A stretch of DNA of 64,000 nucleotides from Lewinellaceae bacterium (GTDB taxonomy: Bacteria > Bacteroidota > Bacteroidia > Chitinophagales > Saprospiraceae), in assembly GCA_020636315.1 (NCBI GenBank), contig JACJYA010000007.1, positions 310,001 through 374,000 of the forward strand, in the 5' to 3' direction. Position 1 is the stretch's first letter. Each line of letters starts with the position of its first letter. Below, in pieces: positions 44,136 to 52,358 of this stretch. The position numbers and the translations under genes were made by a program. The notes below the pieces were generated by a model. That model had not been told where the DNA came from and did no database searches. It worked only from the letters and a program-made list of their open reading frames with translations.

Positions 44136-45293
44136 TCATAACAAAGGCACATTCTCGACGATCTCCAGCCCGTAGCCGATAAGGCCGATCCTGCGTTTCG
44201 GGTTATTGGTGATCTGGCGGATCTTACAGATGTTCAGTTCCCGGAGGATCTGGGCTCCGACGCCAAAATCCCTTTGGGTCATTTCAGTCTTATTCTCCAG
44301 GGCTACATTCTCCCCGTTCTCCTCTTTTTTGCGGTAAGCATTCAATCGCTGAAGAATAGTTTCGGCTTTCTCTCCGTGCCGCATGTACAGCAGAAGCCCC
44401 TGCCCTTCTTCGGAGATCATCTCGATAGAACGTTGAAGCTGCACACCATAATCGTCGAATAAAGAGCCCAGGATCTCTCCCGTTTCGGTCGAAGAATGCA
44501 CCCGGACGAGCACGGGTTCTTCGGGGGCCCAATCTCCACATTTGATGGCCAGGTGAATATCGTTGGTCGTGATCTGCCGGAAGGCGATGACCTCGAAGCT
44601 GCCGTATTTGGTTTCCAGGTGTACCGAAACTTCCTTTTTGACAATGCGCTCCGTACGCATGCGGTAGGCCACCAGATCCTTGATGGATATGATCCTGAGG
44701 CTGAACCGCTCAGCGATCTCCATCAGTTGGGGCAGGCGGGCCATGGTGCCGTCCTCATTGAGAATCTCCACCAGGACGCCGGCCGGGTAGAAACCCGCCA
44801 AACGCGCCAGGTCTATGGCCGCTTCCGTATGGCCGGTGCGGCGAAGCACCCCTCCCGTTTTGGCCCTCAGGGGAAAAATGTGCCCGGGGCGTGCATAATC
44901 GGACGGTTTGGTGCCGGGGTTCACCAGGGCCCGGATTCCGGTGGCCCGGTCATAAGCCGAAATGCCGGTAGTACAACCCTGCCCGATCAGGTCTATAGAA
45001 ACGGTGAAAGCCGTTTCATGCAGAGCTGTATTGGAGGAGACCATCATATCGAGCTCCAGTTCTTCGGCCCGCTTCTCATCGATAGGGGCACAGATCAGGC
45101 CGCGGCCGTGGGTCGCCATAAAATTGATGATCTCAGGAGTAACGCATTCGGCGGCGCAGATGAAATCGCCTTCATTCTCCCGGTCTTCATCATCAACTAC
45201 AATAACCACCTTTCCGGCTTTGATATCGGCAATGGCCTCTTCGACCGTATTAAGTTTAAGATGGACGGTTTCTTTTAGTGGGTTCCCAGACAT
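44136..45293 (-). CDS. ribBA: RibBA protein with degenerate GTP cyclohydrolase II half
   Basis: Residues about 1-215 are an intact 3,4-dihydroxy-2-butanone-4-phosphate synthase: DDEDRENEGDF at 34-44, THGRGLICAP, ISAYDRATGI, RTGHTEAAIDLARLAGF. This makes the four-carbon unit of riboflavin from ribulose 5-phosphate. The second half (about 220-385) aligns with GTP cyclohydrolase II, but its zinc motif is lost. In VHSSTETGEILGSLFDDYG (265-283) the three zinc cysteines are replaced by Thr269, Asp280 and Tyr282. GTP ring opening by this half is therefore unlikely, and the cell should carry another ribA. The ORF begins within the end of the GT2 gene (38-base overlap). Confidence 0.88.
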   Translation of the reverse strand: MSGNPLKETVHLKLNTVEEAIADIKAGKVVIVVDDEDRENEGDFICAAECVTPEIINFMATHGRGLICAPIDEKRAEELELDMMVSSNTALHETAFTVSIDLIGQGCTTGISAYDRATGIRALVNPGTKPSDYARPGHIFPLRAKTGGVLRRTGHTEAAIDLARLAGFYPAGVLVEILNEDGTMARLPQLMEIAERFSLRIISIKDLVAYRMRTERIVKKEVSVHLETKYGSFEVIAFRQITTNDIHLAIKCGDWAPEEPVLVRVHSSTETGEILGSLFDDYGVQLQRSIEMISEEGQGLLLYMRHGEKAETILQRLNAYRKKEENGENVALENKTEMTQRDFGVGAQILRELNICKIRQITNNPKRRIGLIGYGLEIVENVPLL

Positions 45294-46464
45294 TAGAACG
45301 AATACCTTTTATAAAATTAATAAAACCCTGGAGCAATGCCAGGTTCATCATGACAAAATATCGAGCTCCTCTCAATGGTAAAATGTTTACACCCAGCGAG
45401 TTAAGCAGCAGGTCCAGCAAAGGTAACAATATCAGGCCGCCTGCCATAACCGAAAACAGCAGAGCGTAAAATAAGTTGCCCCGAAAGCCTAAAATGGCCG
45501 AACTCAGCAAAATGGCAAAAATAAAGAAAGGGCCCAGCCATCGCAGCACCTTGTGCGAAAAAAAGGCAAAGGACAAAGGCCGAACCGGCGGCCACCACAG
45601 GTGGGTAAAAGTTGTCAGGTTCTGAAAATTACCGGCCGAAATGCGGGCTTTTCGCCGAAACTCCTCCCGGAGCTCATGGGAAACCGGTTCACGGCAGGTC
45701 GCTTCCAGGTCGCTGATCGCTTTTCCACCTTGTTCGAAAACCTTCATGGTGATATAAAAATCATCGACCAGAAAATTGGGCGGCACCCTGGAAAAGCGAC
45801 TGGCCCTCACCGCATAGCAACCTCCAAACGGGCCGATCATCTTGCCCCAGGCCAGGCCCTCCCGGTGCTTCAAGCCCACCTCAGAAGAAATATACTCATC
45901 TTCGGCCCGGGAAATGCCGTCTTCTCTCATACCCACGTGGATCATATGAGCATCTACGATATCGACCTCCTGATTTTTGAAGTGGCGCACCAAAGCCTTT
46001 AGACAGTGAGGGTCCATCATTACACTGGCGTCGGTGATGACGAAAACGTGATCTTTGTTTTTTCCCTGTTTTTCCTCAGCCCGGGCTGTTAATTCGTTGA
46101 TTACCCCGGGTTTACCACGGCGTTCGGAAAAAGGGAAAAAATGCAGGTGAGGGTTCCTGGAAGCGTATTCCTCAATGATCGTATTGGTCCGGTCAGTGGA
46201 ACAATCGGAACCGATATAGAACCGGAGCTTCCCCTGAGGATAGTCAAGGTGAAGCAGGCTGTCCATTTTCTGGCGGATGACGGACTGTTCATTGTAGGCA
46301 GACATGATAACGGAAACCGGAGGCCATGCTTCTTCTGAGCTATAAACGATTTGATTCTCCTTTTTCCCTCTGGCCAGCCACCGGAGCAGAAGCGGGTAAA
46401 AGAGATAAGAATGCCCGATACTCAACAAACTTACCCAGAATGCAATAGCCAGGAGTTCATTCAT
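45256..46464 (-). CDS. Glycosyltransferase family 2, membrane-associated
   Basis: A 402-residue inverting glycosyltransferase. The ATG at 46464 gives MNELLAIAFWVSLLSIGHSYLF, an N-terminal helix, and is preferred to 46602, which would overlap the GT4 gene. The GT-A domain carries VSVIMSAYNEQSVI, IGSDCSTDRT, and VFVITDASV with the DXD-type element. EGLAWGKMIGPFGGCYAVRASRF and DDFYITMKVFEQG are acceptor-side blocks. A C-terminal region has three or four membrane helices. It follows the GT4 gene after two bases and overlaps ribBA by 38 bases. Confidence 0.9.
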   Translation of the reverse strand: MNELLAIAFWVSLLSIGHSYLFYPLLLRWLARGKKENQIVYSSEEAWPPVSVIMSAYNEQSVIRQKMDSLLHLDYPQGKLRFYIGSDCSTDRTNTIIEEYASRNPHLHFFPFSERRGKPGVINELTARAEEKQGKNKDHVFVITDASVMMDPHCLKALVRHFKNQEVDIVDAHMIHVGMREDGISRAEDEYISSEVGLKHREGLAWGKMIGPFGGCYAVRASRFSRVPPNFLVDDFYITMKVFEQGGKAISDLEATCREPVSHELREEFRRKARISAGNFQNLTTFTHLWWPPVRPLSFAFFSHKVLRWLGPFFIFAILLSSAILGFRGNLFYALLFSVMAGGLILLPLLDLLLNSLGVNILPLRGARYFVMMNLALLQGFINFIKGIRSNVWEPTKRNRPS

Positions 46465-46466
46465 GG

Positions 46467-47684
46467 TCAGGCTACTTCCACTGTTATTGCCGTATAGGCC
46501 TCCAGCAGGCGGCGGGCGATGGAAAGGCTGTCGTATTGGCTCAAAACGAAGCTGTGGGCCTGCCGGCCTATATTCTCCAGCTGAGGCCCCTGGCTCAGAC
46601 AATATTCTATCTGTTCAATAAACTGTTTCGGGGAATCTGCCACCAATACCTCTCTGCCGGGTTGAGCCGCAATACCTTCCAGGCCCAGGCTTGTCGTCAA
46701 CACTACTTTGCCCAGGGCCATGCCTTCGAGGATCTTGGCGCGCATTCCACTGCCCGAAAGCAAAGGGACAACCATGAGGCTATGGCCATTTATGAATTCA
46801 GCGGCATCAGGAATTTCCCCATGGACGATGACATGCTCTCCCCTCAGCCTGGCCTTGAGGCTTTCAGATGTATTGCGGCCGGCAATATGAAGCTCAAGGG
46901 CCGGGTATTTTTTTCTCAGCGGCTTCCAAACCCGGCCAAGAAACCATTGGAGCCCCTCCAGGTTCGGCCTCCAGTCCATGGAGCCGATAAAAGACAGGGA
47001 CAAGGGCCTGCGAAAACTATCAAAATCAGGTTGATAATCCAGTGGGCGAATTCCTATCGGAGCTACCACAGCCTTCTTTTGAAAACCAAGCTTCCTGAAC
47101 AGGTCGAGGTCCCGCTGGGTAATGGCCACCAGTATGTCGTAATGCTGCAATTGCTCTTTTTCATAGCGGAAAAGCTTATGCGCCAGGTGTTTAAGGTACC
47201 AGCGCTTAGGAAAATAAGCCGTGTTCTCGGCAATACGGTTCCAGATCTCGTGTTCCACATTGTGCGCCCTCATGGAGACCAAAGCATCTGAATGCCGGCG
47301 AATCTCAGGAATATAGGGAGCCAGGTAGGGAGTCTCCAACTGGATGAGGTCATAACTATTGGCCTTCAAAAGCTGAACGAGCCGGCTGCTAAAATCCGAA
47401 GATACAAAGCGAGAGATGTGGTAAGATTCCCGGGAGAAGAGGTTGAGAAAGGCGCCGCCCGGGGTAACCCGGTTATCCACCGGCACTTTCAGGGCTTCCT
47501 TGTAATGGCTCATCTCAGAGGGAAGTGCACCGTTTTCACTGAAAAAATGCTTCTGAGTATTCATCGCCAGCAAAGAGACTTCACACCCTAATTCGTGAAG
47601 CGACCGGCTAAGGCTGGCCACTGCAATCGACTCGCCATCCTTCAGGGGATAGGGAAATTTCTTGCAAAGTTGGAGTATTTTCAT
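46467..47684 (-). CDS. Glycosyltransferase family 4 (GT-B)
   Basis: Retaining glycosyltransferase of 405 residues. KILQLCKKFPYPLKDGESIAVASLSR is the start, with the GT-B nucleotide-fold glycine and basic residues. RHSDALVSMRAHNVEHEIW and LSFIGSMDWRPNLEGLQWFL are typical of the subfamily; the C-terminal domain has VIVHGEIPDAAEFINGHSLMVVPLLSGSGMRAKILEGMALGK, the EX7E-like part. It probably adds one sugar to a lipid-linked or surface glycan. It is followed by the GT2 gene with two bases between. Confidence 0.9.
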   Translation of the reverse strand: MKILQLCKKFPYPLKDGESIAVASLSRSLHELGCEVSLLAMNTQKHFFSENGALPSEMSHYKEALKVPVDNRVTPGGAFLNLFSRESYHISRFVSSDFSSRLVQLLKANSYDLIQLETPYLAPYIPEIRRHSDALVSMRAHNVEHEIWNRIAENTAYFPKRWYLKHLAHKLFRYEKEQLQHYDILVAITQRDLDLFRKLGFQKKAVVAPIGIRPLDYQPDFDSFRRPLSLSFIGSMDWRPNLEGLQWFLGRVWKPLRKKYPALELHIAGRNTSESLKARLRGEHVIVHGEIPDAAEFINGHSLMVVPLLSGSGMRAKILEGMALGKVVLTTSLGLEGIAAQPGREVLVADSPKQFIEQIEYCLSQGPQLENIGRQAHSFVLSQYDSLSIARRLLEAYTAITVEVA

Positions 47685-47809
47685 GCATCATCTCTGTTTG
47701 AGGCTGGCAAAATTAGCCTTTTTCTTCTACTTTATAAAGACAGAGCCTGAAGGTAAAAAGGTTGAACCTATTGGCTATCCCACAGTGATTTTTTATCCCC
47801 CGCGATGGC

Positions 47810-48175
47810 TCAGTCCACCAAAAGTTCGTCTTCCCCGTTCCAGGGAGGAGAAACAATACACCAGAATTCCAATGGCTCCTCCCCCACGTTCTCGATATAC
47901 TGGCGGGCGCCGGCAGGGATGAACACAACCTCACCAGGCCCTGCCTCTGCAACCTCTTCACCGATGAATGCCCTTCCCCTGCCCCTTCGAATGATGTAAA
48001 CTTCCGAACTGCTTCGCAATACGTGAGGCCTCGACGCCTTTCCCGGCTCCAGTGTGGCGTAGGCAAGGCTGTAATTCAACCCCAACCCGTCATTCACAGG
48101 GTGCAGGACCTCCCTTATTAACGTATCGTCTCCAGCCGTAAATGGAGCCTCCTCCTGAATGTTCTTTCTGATCAT
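47810..48175 (-). CDS. Small cupin-domain protein
   Basis: A 121-residue single-domain cupin. LEPGKASRPHVLRSSSEVYIIRRGRGRAFIG contains the first metal motif region, where the His-rich pattern is partly lost (PHVLRSSSE), and GEVVFIPAGARQYIENVGEEPLEFWCI contains the second. Metal binding and role are uncertain; it could be a sugar-nucleotide or phosphomannose-type cupin. Transcribed alone, 125 bases after the GT4 start. Confidence 0.8.
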   Translation of the reverse strand: MIRKNIQEEAPFTAGDDTLIREVLHPVNDGLGLNYSLAYATLEPGKASRPHVLRSSSEVYIIRRGRGRAFIGEEVAEAGPGEVVFIPAGARQYIENVGEEPLEFWCIVSPPWNGEDELLVD

Positions 48176-48257
48176 TGGGTATTAACAGGCATTAAATTGA
48201 AAGAAAATATTGTCTGAGTAAAAGACGGTGTCAAAAAGAAATATTGCCCAAAAGCTT

Positions 48258-50108
48258 TTATTTTGATTTCAGCTTATTATTGTCCCGGTTGATATCCGCC
48301 ATGCCTCCTTTGGGGTCAATAATTACATCCAGGATCTTGGCCGGGCTCACATCCAGTGTAAATTCATAGGTAGGATTTACCCAGGGCCAATCCTCCAGGA
48401 TGGTATAGGCTGTCTCTCCTTCCTCTACCGGCTTATGCCCCCGCATGATCCGAAGAGGGATGTTGAACATTTGCGCGCTGCCATCGGCGTATAGCACTTC
48501 AACATCCAGAGGCATGGGCATCACCCCGATTTTTTCAAGGGTTATCAGGGCCTTATCCGGCGACCCCTTAACTTCCCCTACACTACCCGCCGCATAGTCA
48601 ATAGTATGAGTTGTATTGATCCAGTACTCCCGGTACCAGTCCAGTTCCAGGCCCGACTGTTTCTCCATTACCCGAATAAAATCATTGGCATTCGGGTGTT
48701 TGAACTTCCAGGTGTTAAAATACCGCAGCATGCCCTCCCGAAACGGGCCACTGCCGATGATGTATTCCAGCTGAGAAAGGAAAACCGCTCCCTTGACATA
48801 AGCCGCTATACCATAAGCCGTATTGGTGACAAAATGATCCGCATGAATGATCAGCGGTTCTTCGTACCCGCTTTTCGCAAAATTGATATACCCCTTGTAA
48901 TCGCTTGCATGCGGATTGTCGATCCTGCGGCCGGGAATGAGCCCCTCGCCCCGGAGAAAGTTCATCACCTCATCAGAAGCCCAGCTGGTGAAACCTTCGT
49001 CCATCCAGGCGTACAGGCTTTCGTTAGTGCCAAGGACCATCTGGTACCAGCTGTGAAGGAGTTCATGAACCGAGACCCCAACCAGGCTGCCCAGGCTGCG
49101 TTCCCCGGTGATAAGCGTGGCCATTGGATATTCCATACCCCCGTCTCCCCCTTGAATGAAAGAATATTGCTTGTATGGATACTGCCCATAGTTGGCATCG
49201 ATAAAGTAAAATGCCATATCCATGATGGCGGGAAGGCGGCCCCAGGCTTCAGCAGTGTTTTCATTCTTCTGGTAGAAAAAGTGCAGTACCGTACCGTCTT
49301 TCCGGGTAAAGGTATCGTGGGTATAATCAGGGTCGGCTGCCCATACGAAATCGTGAACATTAGGCGCTATGAAATGATAGTTCAGTTTTTTGCCGGAGCT
49401 TTTGACTGCCCTGCTGCTGTACCCGTGGCCAACCTCATCGGGGTTCTGAATATATCCGCTGGCGGCCACGGTATATTCCCTGTCAATGCTGATGGTAACG
49501 TCAAAATCTCCCCAGACACCATAGAATTCCCTGCCGATATAAGGATTTGCGTGCCAGCCCTGGTAGTCGTATTCCGCCATTTTGGGGTACCATTGCGACA
49601 TGGAGTAAGCGATACCTTCCGCATTATCCCGCCCGGAACGGCGGATCTGCAAGGGCACCTGTGATTCGAATTCCATCTCAAAGAGGGCCTGGCTGCCAGG
49701 CAATATCGGCTGGTTCAGGTGGACTTCCAGAATCGTGCCCACAACTTCAAAGTCAACCGGTTGGCCATTCATCCTGAGAGAACGAATTTTATGGTAACCG
49801 ATCTCATCCTCCTTCAGGTTGAAAATGCGGCTGCCTACCCTGGGGTCCGGGTCGGCAATAGTACGCGAACGAACATCCATCATGCTGTTCGGCTGAAAGG
49901 CATTAAAATATAAGTGGTAAAAGGCTTTATCGAGCGTATCGGGAGAATTATTGAAGTAAAGGAGTTCCTGGGCGCCACTGAACCTGTGGTTTTTAACATT
50001 AAAATCAATAGCCATTTTATACGCCACCCTCTGCTGCCAGCGCTCAGGTTGCGCATTTACCAATGTAAACGGCAGGAGCAGCAGGGGCCATAATTTCCAG
50101 ACTTTCAT
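48258..50108 (-). CDS. M1-family aminopeptidase, secreted
   Basis: Zinc metalloprotease of 616 residues. The signal peptide is MKVWKLWPLLLLPFTLVNAQ. The N-terminal beta domain of the M1 family follows. The catalytic signature HELLH is followed after 18 residues by a glutamate in WMDEGF (HEXXH-X18-E), exactly the M1 spacing. GGMEYPMATL just upstream is the GAMEN-like exopeptidase motif in the variant form GGMEY. It probably trims peptides in the periplasm or at the surface. Transcribed alone; the downstream cupin gene is 82 bases further along the strand. Confidence 0.93.
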   Translation of the reverse strand: MKVWKLWPLLLLPFTLVNAQPERWQQRVAYKMAIDFNVKNHRFSGAQELLYFNNSPDTLDKAFYHLYFNAFQPNSMMDVRSRTIADPDPRVGSRIFNLKEDEIGYHKIRSLRMNGQPVDFEVVGTILEVHLNQPILPGSQALFEMEFESQVPLQIRRSGRDNAEGIAYSMSQWYPKMAEYDYQGWHANPYIGREFYGVWGDFDVTISIDREYTVAASGYIQNPDEVGHGYSSRAVKSSGKKLNYHFIAPNVHDFVWAADPDYTHDTFTRKDGTVLHFFYQKNENTAEAWGRLPAIMDMAFYFIDANYGQYPYKQYSFIQGGDGGMEYPMATLITGERSLGSLVGVSVHELLHSWYQMVLGTNESLYAWMDEGFTSWASDEVMNFLRGEGLIPGRRIDNPHASDYKGYINFAKSGYEEPLIIHADHFVTNTAYGIAAYVKGAVFLSQLEYIIGSGPFREGMLRYFNTWKFKHPNANDFIRVMEKQSGLELDWYREYWINTTHTIDYAAGSVGEVKGSPDKALITLEKIGVMPMPLDVEVLYADGSAQMFNIPLRIMRGHKPVEEGETAYTILEDWPWVNPTYEFTLDVSPAKILDVIIDPKGGMADINRDNNKLKSK

Positions 50109-50251
50109 GTAATATTTTTTTGTATTGGGTGTATTAAAAACATAAACTAACGACAGATGCGCAATATTAAGGACATCTTCCCGGCCTGCTGGTTAAAACA
50201 TGGGCTTTTGGAAAGCTTCTGTGTCTGCAAATTGCCATTAGGAGAAAAAAT

Positions 50252-51232
50252 TCACATTACCGGCCCACCTTCTTCAGGTTTTGCCGGCAGAGGTTCCTCT
50301 TCGAATTCAATCCTGCGGAAAAGCTTCGCCCAGTCGGCCCACTTGTATTTTTTCCCAGCTACCAGTATGAACAATACACTCGACACCAGGGCTATGCTCA
50401 ACATCAGAGGGGCATCGAGCGCATTAACCCGGAAAATGGCCTGTGTCTGCAAGGCAGAACCCGAAAAACTAACGATTGTTGCCCCATAAATATTGGTTGC
50501 AGCGTGAAGGCCCAGAGCAAGTTCGGCCCCTTCGTCCATCAACGTACAAAACCCCATCACCAGGCCCACTCCGATATAATAGGCCATCATGAGCCAGAAA
50601 CCGAATTCATCTACCTCCGGATTCGCAAAATGCAATAACCCAAAGCCTGCCGAAGTCAACAACAGAGGCGCCCACCGGTTTCGGAACAACAACCCGAAAC
50701 CCTGCATGAGATACCCCCGGAACAAGGCTTCCTCAAAGGTTGTCTGCAGCGGCAGGATCAGCAATGAGATCAGCAGAAGGGGGAGAAAACGGCCCGGCTC
50801 GAATTGCCAGGTATAATTTCCCGGGTCCAGAAAATAGGCCGCCACTTCCAGTCCCGCACTCAGGCCGAACCAGAAAACAAAGGCAAAACCGACGCGGCCC
50901 CAGTCCAACCGGTTGCGCCCGGTTAGAATATCCGTAAACCGCTTATCGTGTAGGGTAGTAACACAGAGGAATAGAACGCCAAGAGCCGCTACAAAGGAGA
51001 GCAGAAGGAGAAACAGGGCGAGGTTGGAATCCAGGCCAAGCAAAGAGAAATCCATCGTTTTCTGAAACTTCTGCATTTCATCAAATCCAAGCCCGAGTTG
51101 CTTAACCTTTATGGCCACTACCATTCCCAGAGGTATCTGCCCGACAAAAGCCCCGATAACGACGGCAATGATGGTGATTACGTATTTAAATGGAGAATTA
51201 TCCCCCCTTCTTGCCGCTTCAAAAAATGACAT
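50252..51232 (-). CDS. CPBP-family intramembrane metalloprotease-like protein
   Basis: Polytopic membrane protein of 326 residues. The CPBP motifs are visible: FEEALFRGYLMQGF (EExxxR) in the middle, then AGFGLLHFANP with the second conserved histidine region, and ATNIYGATIV with the third His-containing motif diverged to Thr-Asn. This is the Abi/Rce1-type fold, linked in other bacteria to prenyl-protein processing or to bacteriocin self-immunity. Which applies here is unknown. The upstream gap to the DUF6580-type gene is divergent. Confidence 0.85.
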   Translation of the reverse strand: MSFFEAARRGDNSPFKYVITIIAVVIGAFVGQIPLGMVVAIKVKQLGLGFDEMQKFQKTMDFSLLGLDSNLALFLLLLSFVAALGVLFLCVTTLHDKRFTDILTGRNRLDWGRVGFAFVFWFGLSAGLEVAAYFLDPGNYTWQFEPGRFLPLLLISLLILPLQTTFEEALFRGYLMQGFGLLFRNRWAPLLLTSAGFGLLHFANPEVDEFGFWLMMAYYIGVGLVMGFCTLMDEGAELALGLHAATNIYGATIVSFSGSALQTQAIFRVNALDAPLMLSIALVSSVLFILVAGKKYKWADWAKLFRRIEFEEEPLPAKPEEGGPVM

Positions 51233-51470
51233 ATTACTTCTGGTTTCGGATCTGTTTTGAAAGACTTTGATACTTCGGGTATAAATCTAAGACATATTTC
51301 GGTTAACCTCTAAAGAGCGGCCCTACGCGAACCTGAAAACGCATTTCCGCTGCATTTTTCCCGGAGATCCGGCCAAAAAATAATTTACAGTTGTTATATT
51401 AGTTACCACTGCCCCGACGCATTTTCTCTAAAATGTTGCATTATCATGGGGCCTCTTTTGGGAATTGAAT

Positions 51471-51478
51471 TATTTTTG
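51471..51478 (+). promoter_or_regulatory. Putative -7 box upstream of the DUF6580-type gene
   Basis: TATTTTTG fits TAnnTTTG, 41 bases before the ATG at 51520. No well-placed -33 element. Confidence 0.35.
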
Positions 51479-51519
51479 CGGCAATTAACCAGCCAAGCTA
51501 ACCAAAACCTGAAGAAGTT

Positions 51520-52098
51520 ATGAACGACAAGATCCAAGTTCGATTTGGCATCATCTCCCTGATAATCCTGGCAGCGGCTTTTAGCCGCCTGCTTCCTCAC
51601 CCTTACAACTTTACCCCCATTGGAGCCATGGGCCTTTTCGGAGCGGCTCACCTCTCCAGAAAATATCTGGCCTTTGTAATCCCATTCCTGGCTATGTGGT
51701 TCAGTGACCTGTTACTGAACAACCTCATTTACGCCCGGCTCTATCCCGATTTTTACGGCGATGGTTTTGTCTGGTTCGGCAACCTTTGGGTTTATGCGAG
51801 TTTTGCCGCTATTGTCGGGCTGGGCATGGTGTTGTTGCGCCGGGTAAGGATAACAAACCTCCTGGCCGCCAGCCTGCTGGCCTCAGCTCTCTTTTTTCTG
51901 GTGACCAATTTTGGCTCCTGGTTGGCCGACCCCAGGTACCCCAGGACGGTTGCCGGCCTTCTGGCCGCCTACGGCGCAGGGGTCCCGTTCTTCTGGAACA
52001 CATTACTGGGCGACTTATTTTACGCCGGAGTATTGTTCGGAACTTACGAATGGGTGCAGCGGCGCTTCCTTTCCCTTTCTCCGGAGAAAGCTCATTAG
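51520..52098 (+). CDS. Membrane protein, DUF6580-type
   Basis: A 192-residue inner-membrane protein with about five helices. FSRLLPHPYNFTPIGAMGLFGAAHL at the start and TNFGSWLADPRYPRTVAGLLAAYGAGVPFFWNTLLGDLFYAGVLFG near the end are conserved blocks of the DUF6580 family. Its function is not established; an ECF-type vitamin transport role has sometimes been suggested for similar folds, but nothing here shows it. The small Cys-rich protein gene follows at 52126. Confidence 0.78.
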   Translation: MNDKIQVRFGIISLIILAAAFSRLLPHPYNFTPIGAMGLFGAAHLSRKYLAFVIPFLAMWFSDLLLNNLIYARLYPDFYGDGFVWFGNLWVYASFAAIVGLGMVLLRRVRITNLLAASLLASALFFLVTNFGSWLADPRYPRTVAGLLAAYGAGVPFFWNTLLGDLFYAGVLFGTYEWVQRRFLSLSPEKAH

Positions 52099-52125
52099 GC
52101 CCGCCTGTCACTGAAAACCAAACAG

Positions 52126-52311
52126 ATGCCCAAATCAAAGGCCCTGCAGGAAGGAAAAGACTATTACATCGAAAACGGCCTCTTCGTTTTCACAGAACAC
52201 TATCTGGAGAAAAGGGGCTATTGCTGCCAAAGCGGTTGCCGGCATTGCCCCTACGGATTTCGAAAAGATAACAACAAGGGGGGGGAACATAAAAGCCAGG
52301 AGGACAGCTGA
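52126..52311 (+). CDS. Small cysteine-rich protein, DUF5522-type
   Basis: A 61-residue protein with the motif RGYCCQSGCRHCPYGFRK near residues 30-47: four cysteines arranged CC-x3-C-x2-C. This fits a metal site or Fe-S cluster, as in DUF5522. No signal or membrane segment. The start ATG lies 27 bases after the DUF6580 stop, so it is likely cotranscribed. Small enough to be missed by automatic calling. Confidence 0.75.
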   Translation: MPKSKALQEGKDYYIENGLFVFTEHYLEKRGYCCQSGCRHCPYGFRKDNNKGGEHKSQEDS

Positions 52312-52358
52312 TCCTTCGGCTTCAGCCTCACGGAGTTTTCTTCTGGTAGCCGGGCAGG

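Noticed and set aside
51233..51519. Cobalamin riboswitch upstream of the DUF6580-type gene, because a B12 enzyme gene lies downstream
   Set aside because: The conserved B12-box sequence was not seen, and the adenosyltransferase gene is on the other strand about 3 kb away.
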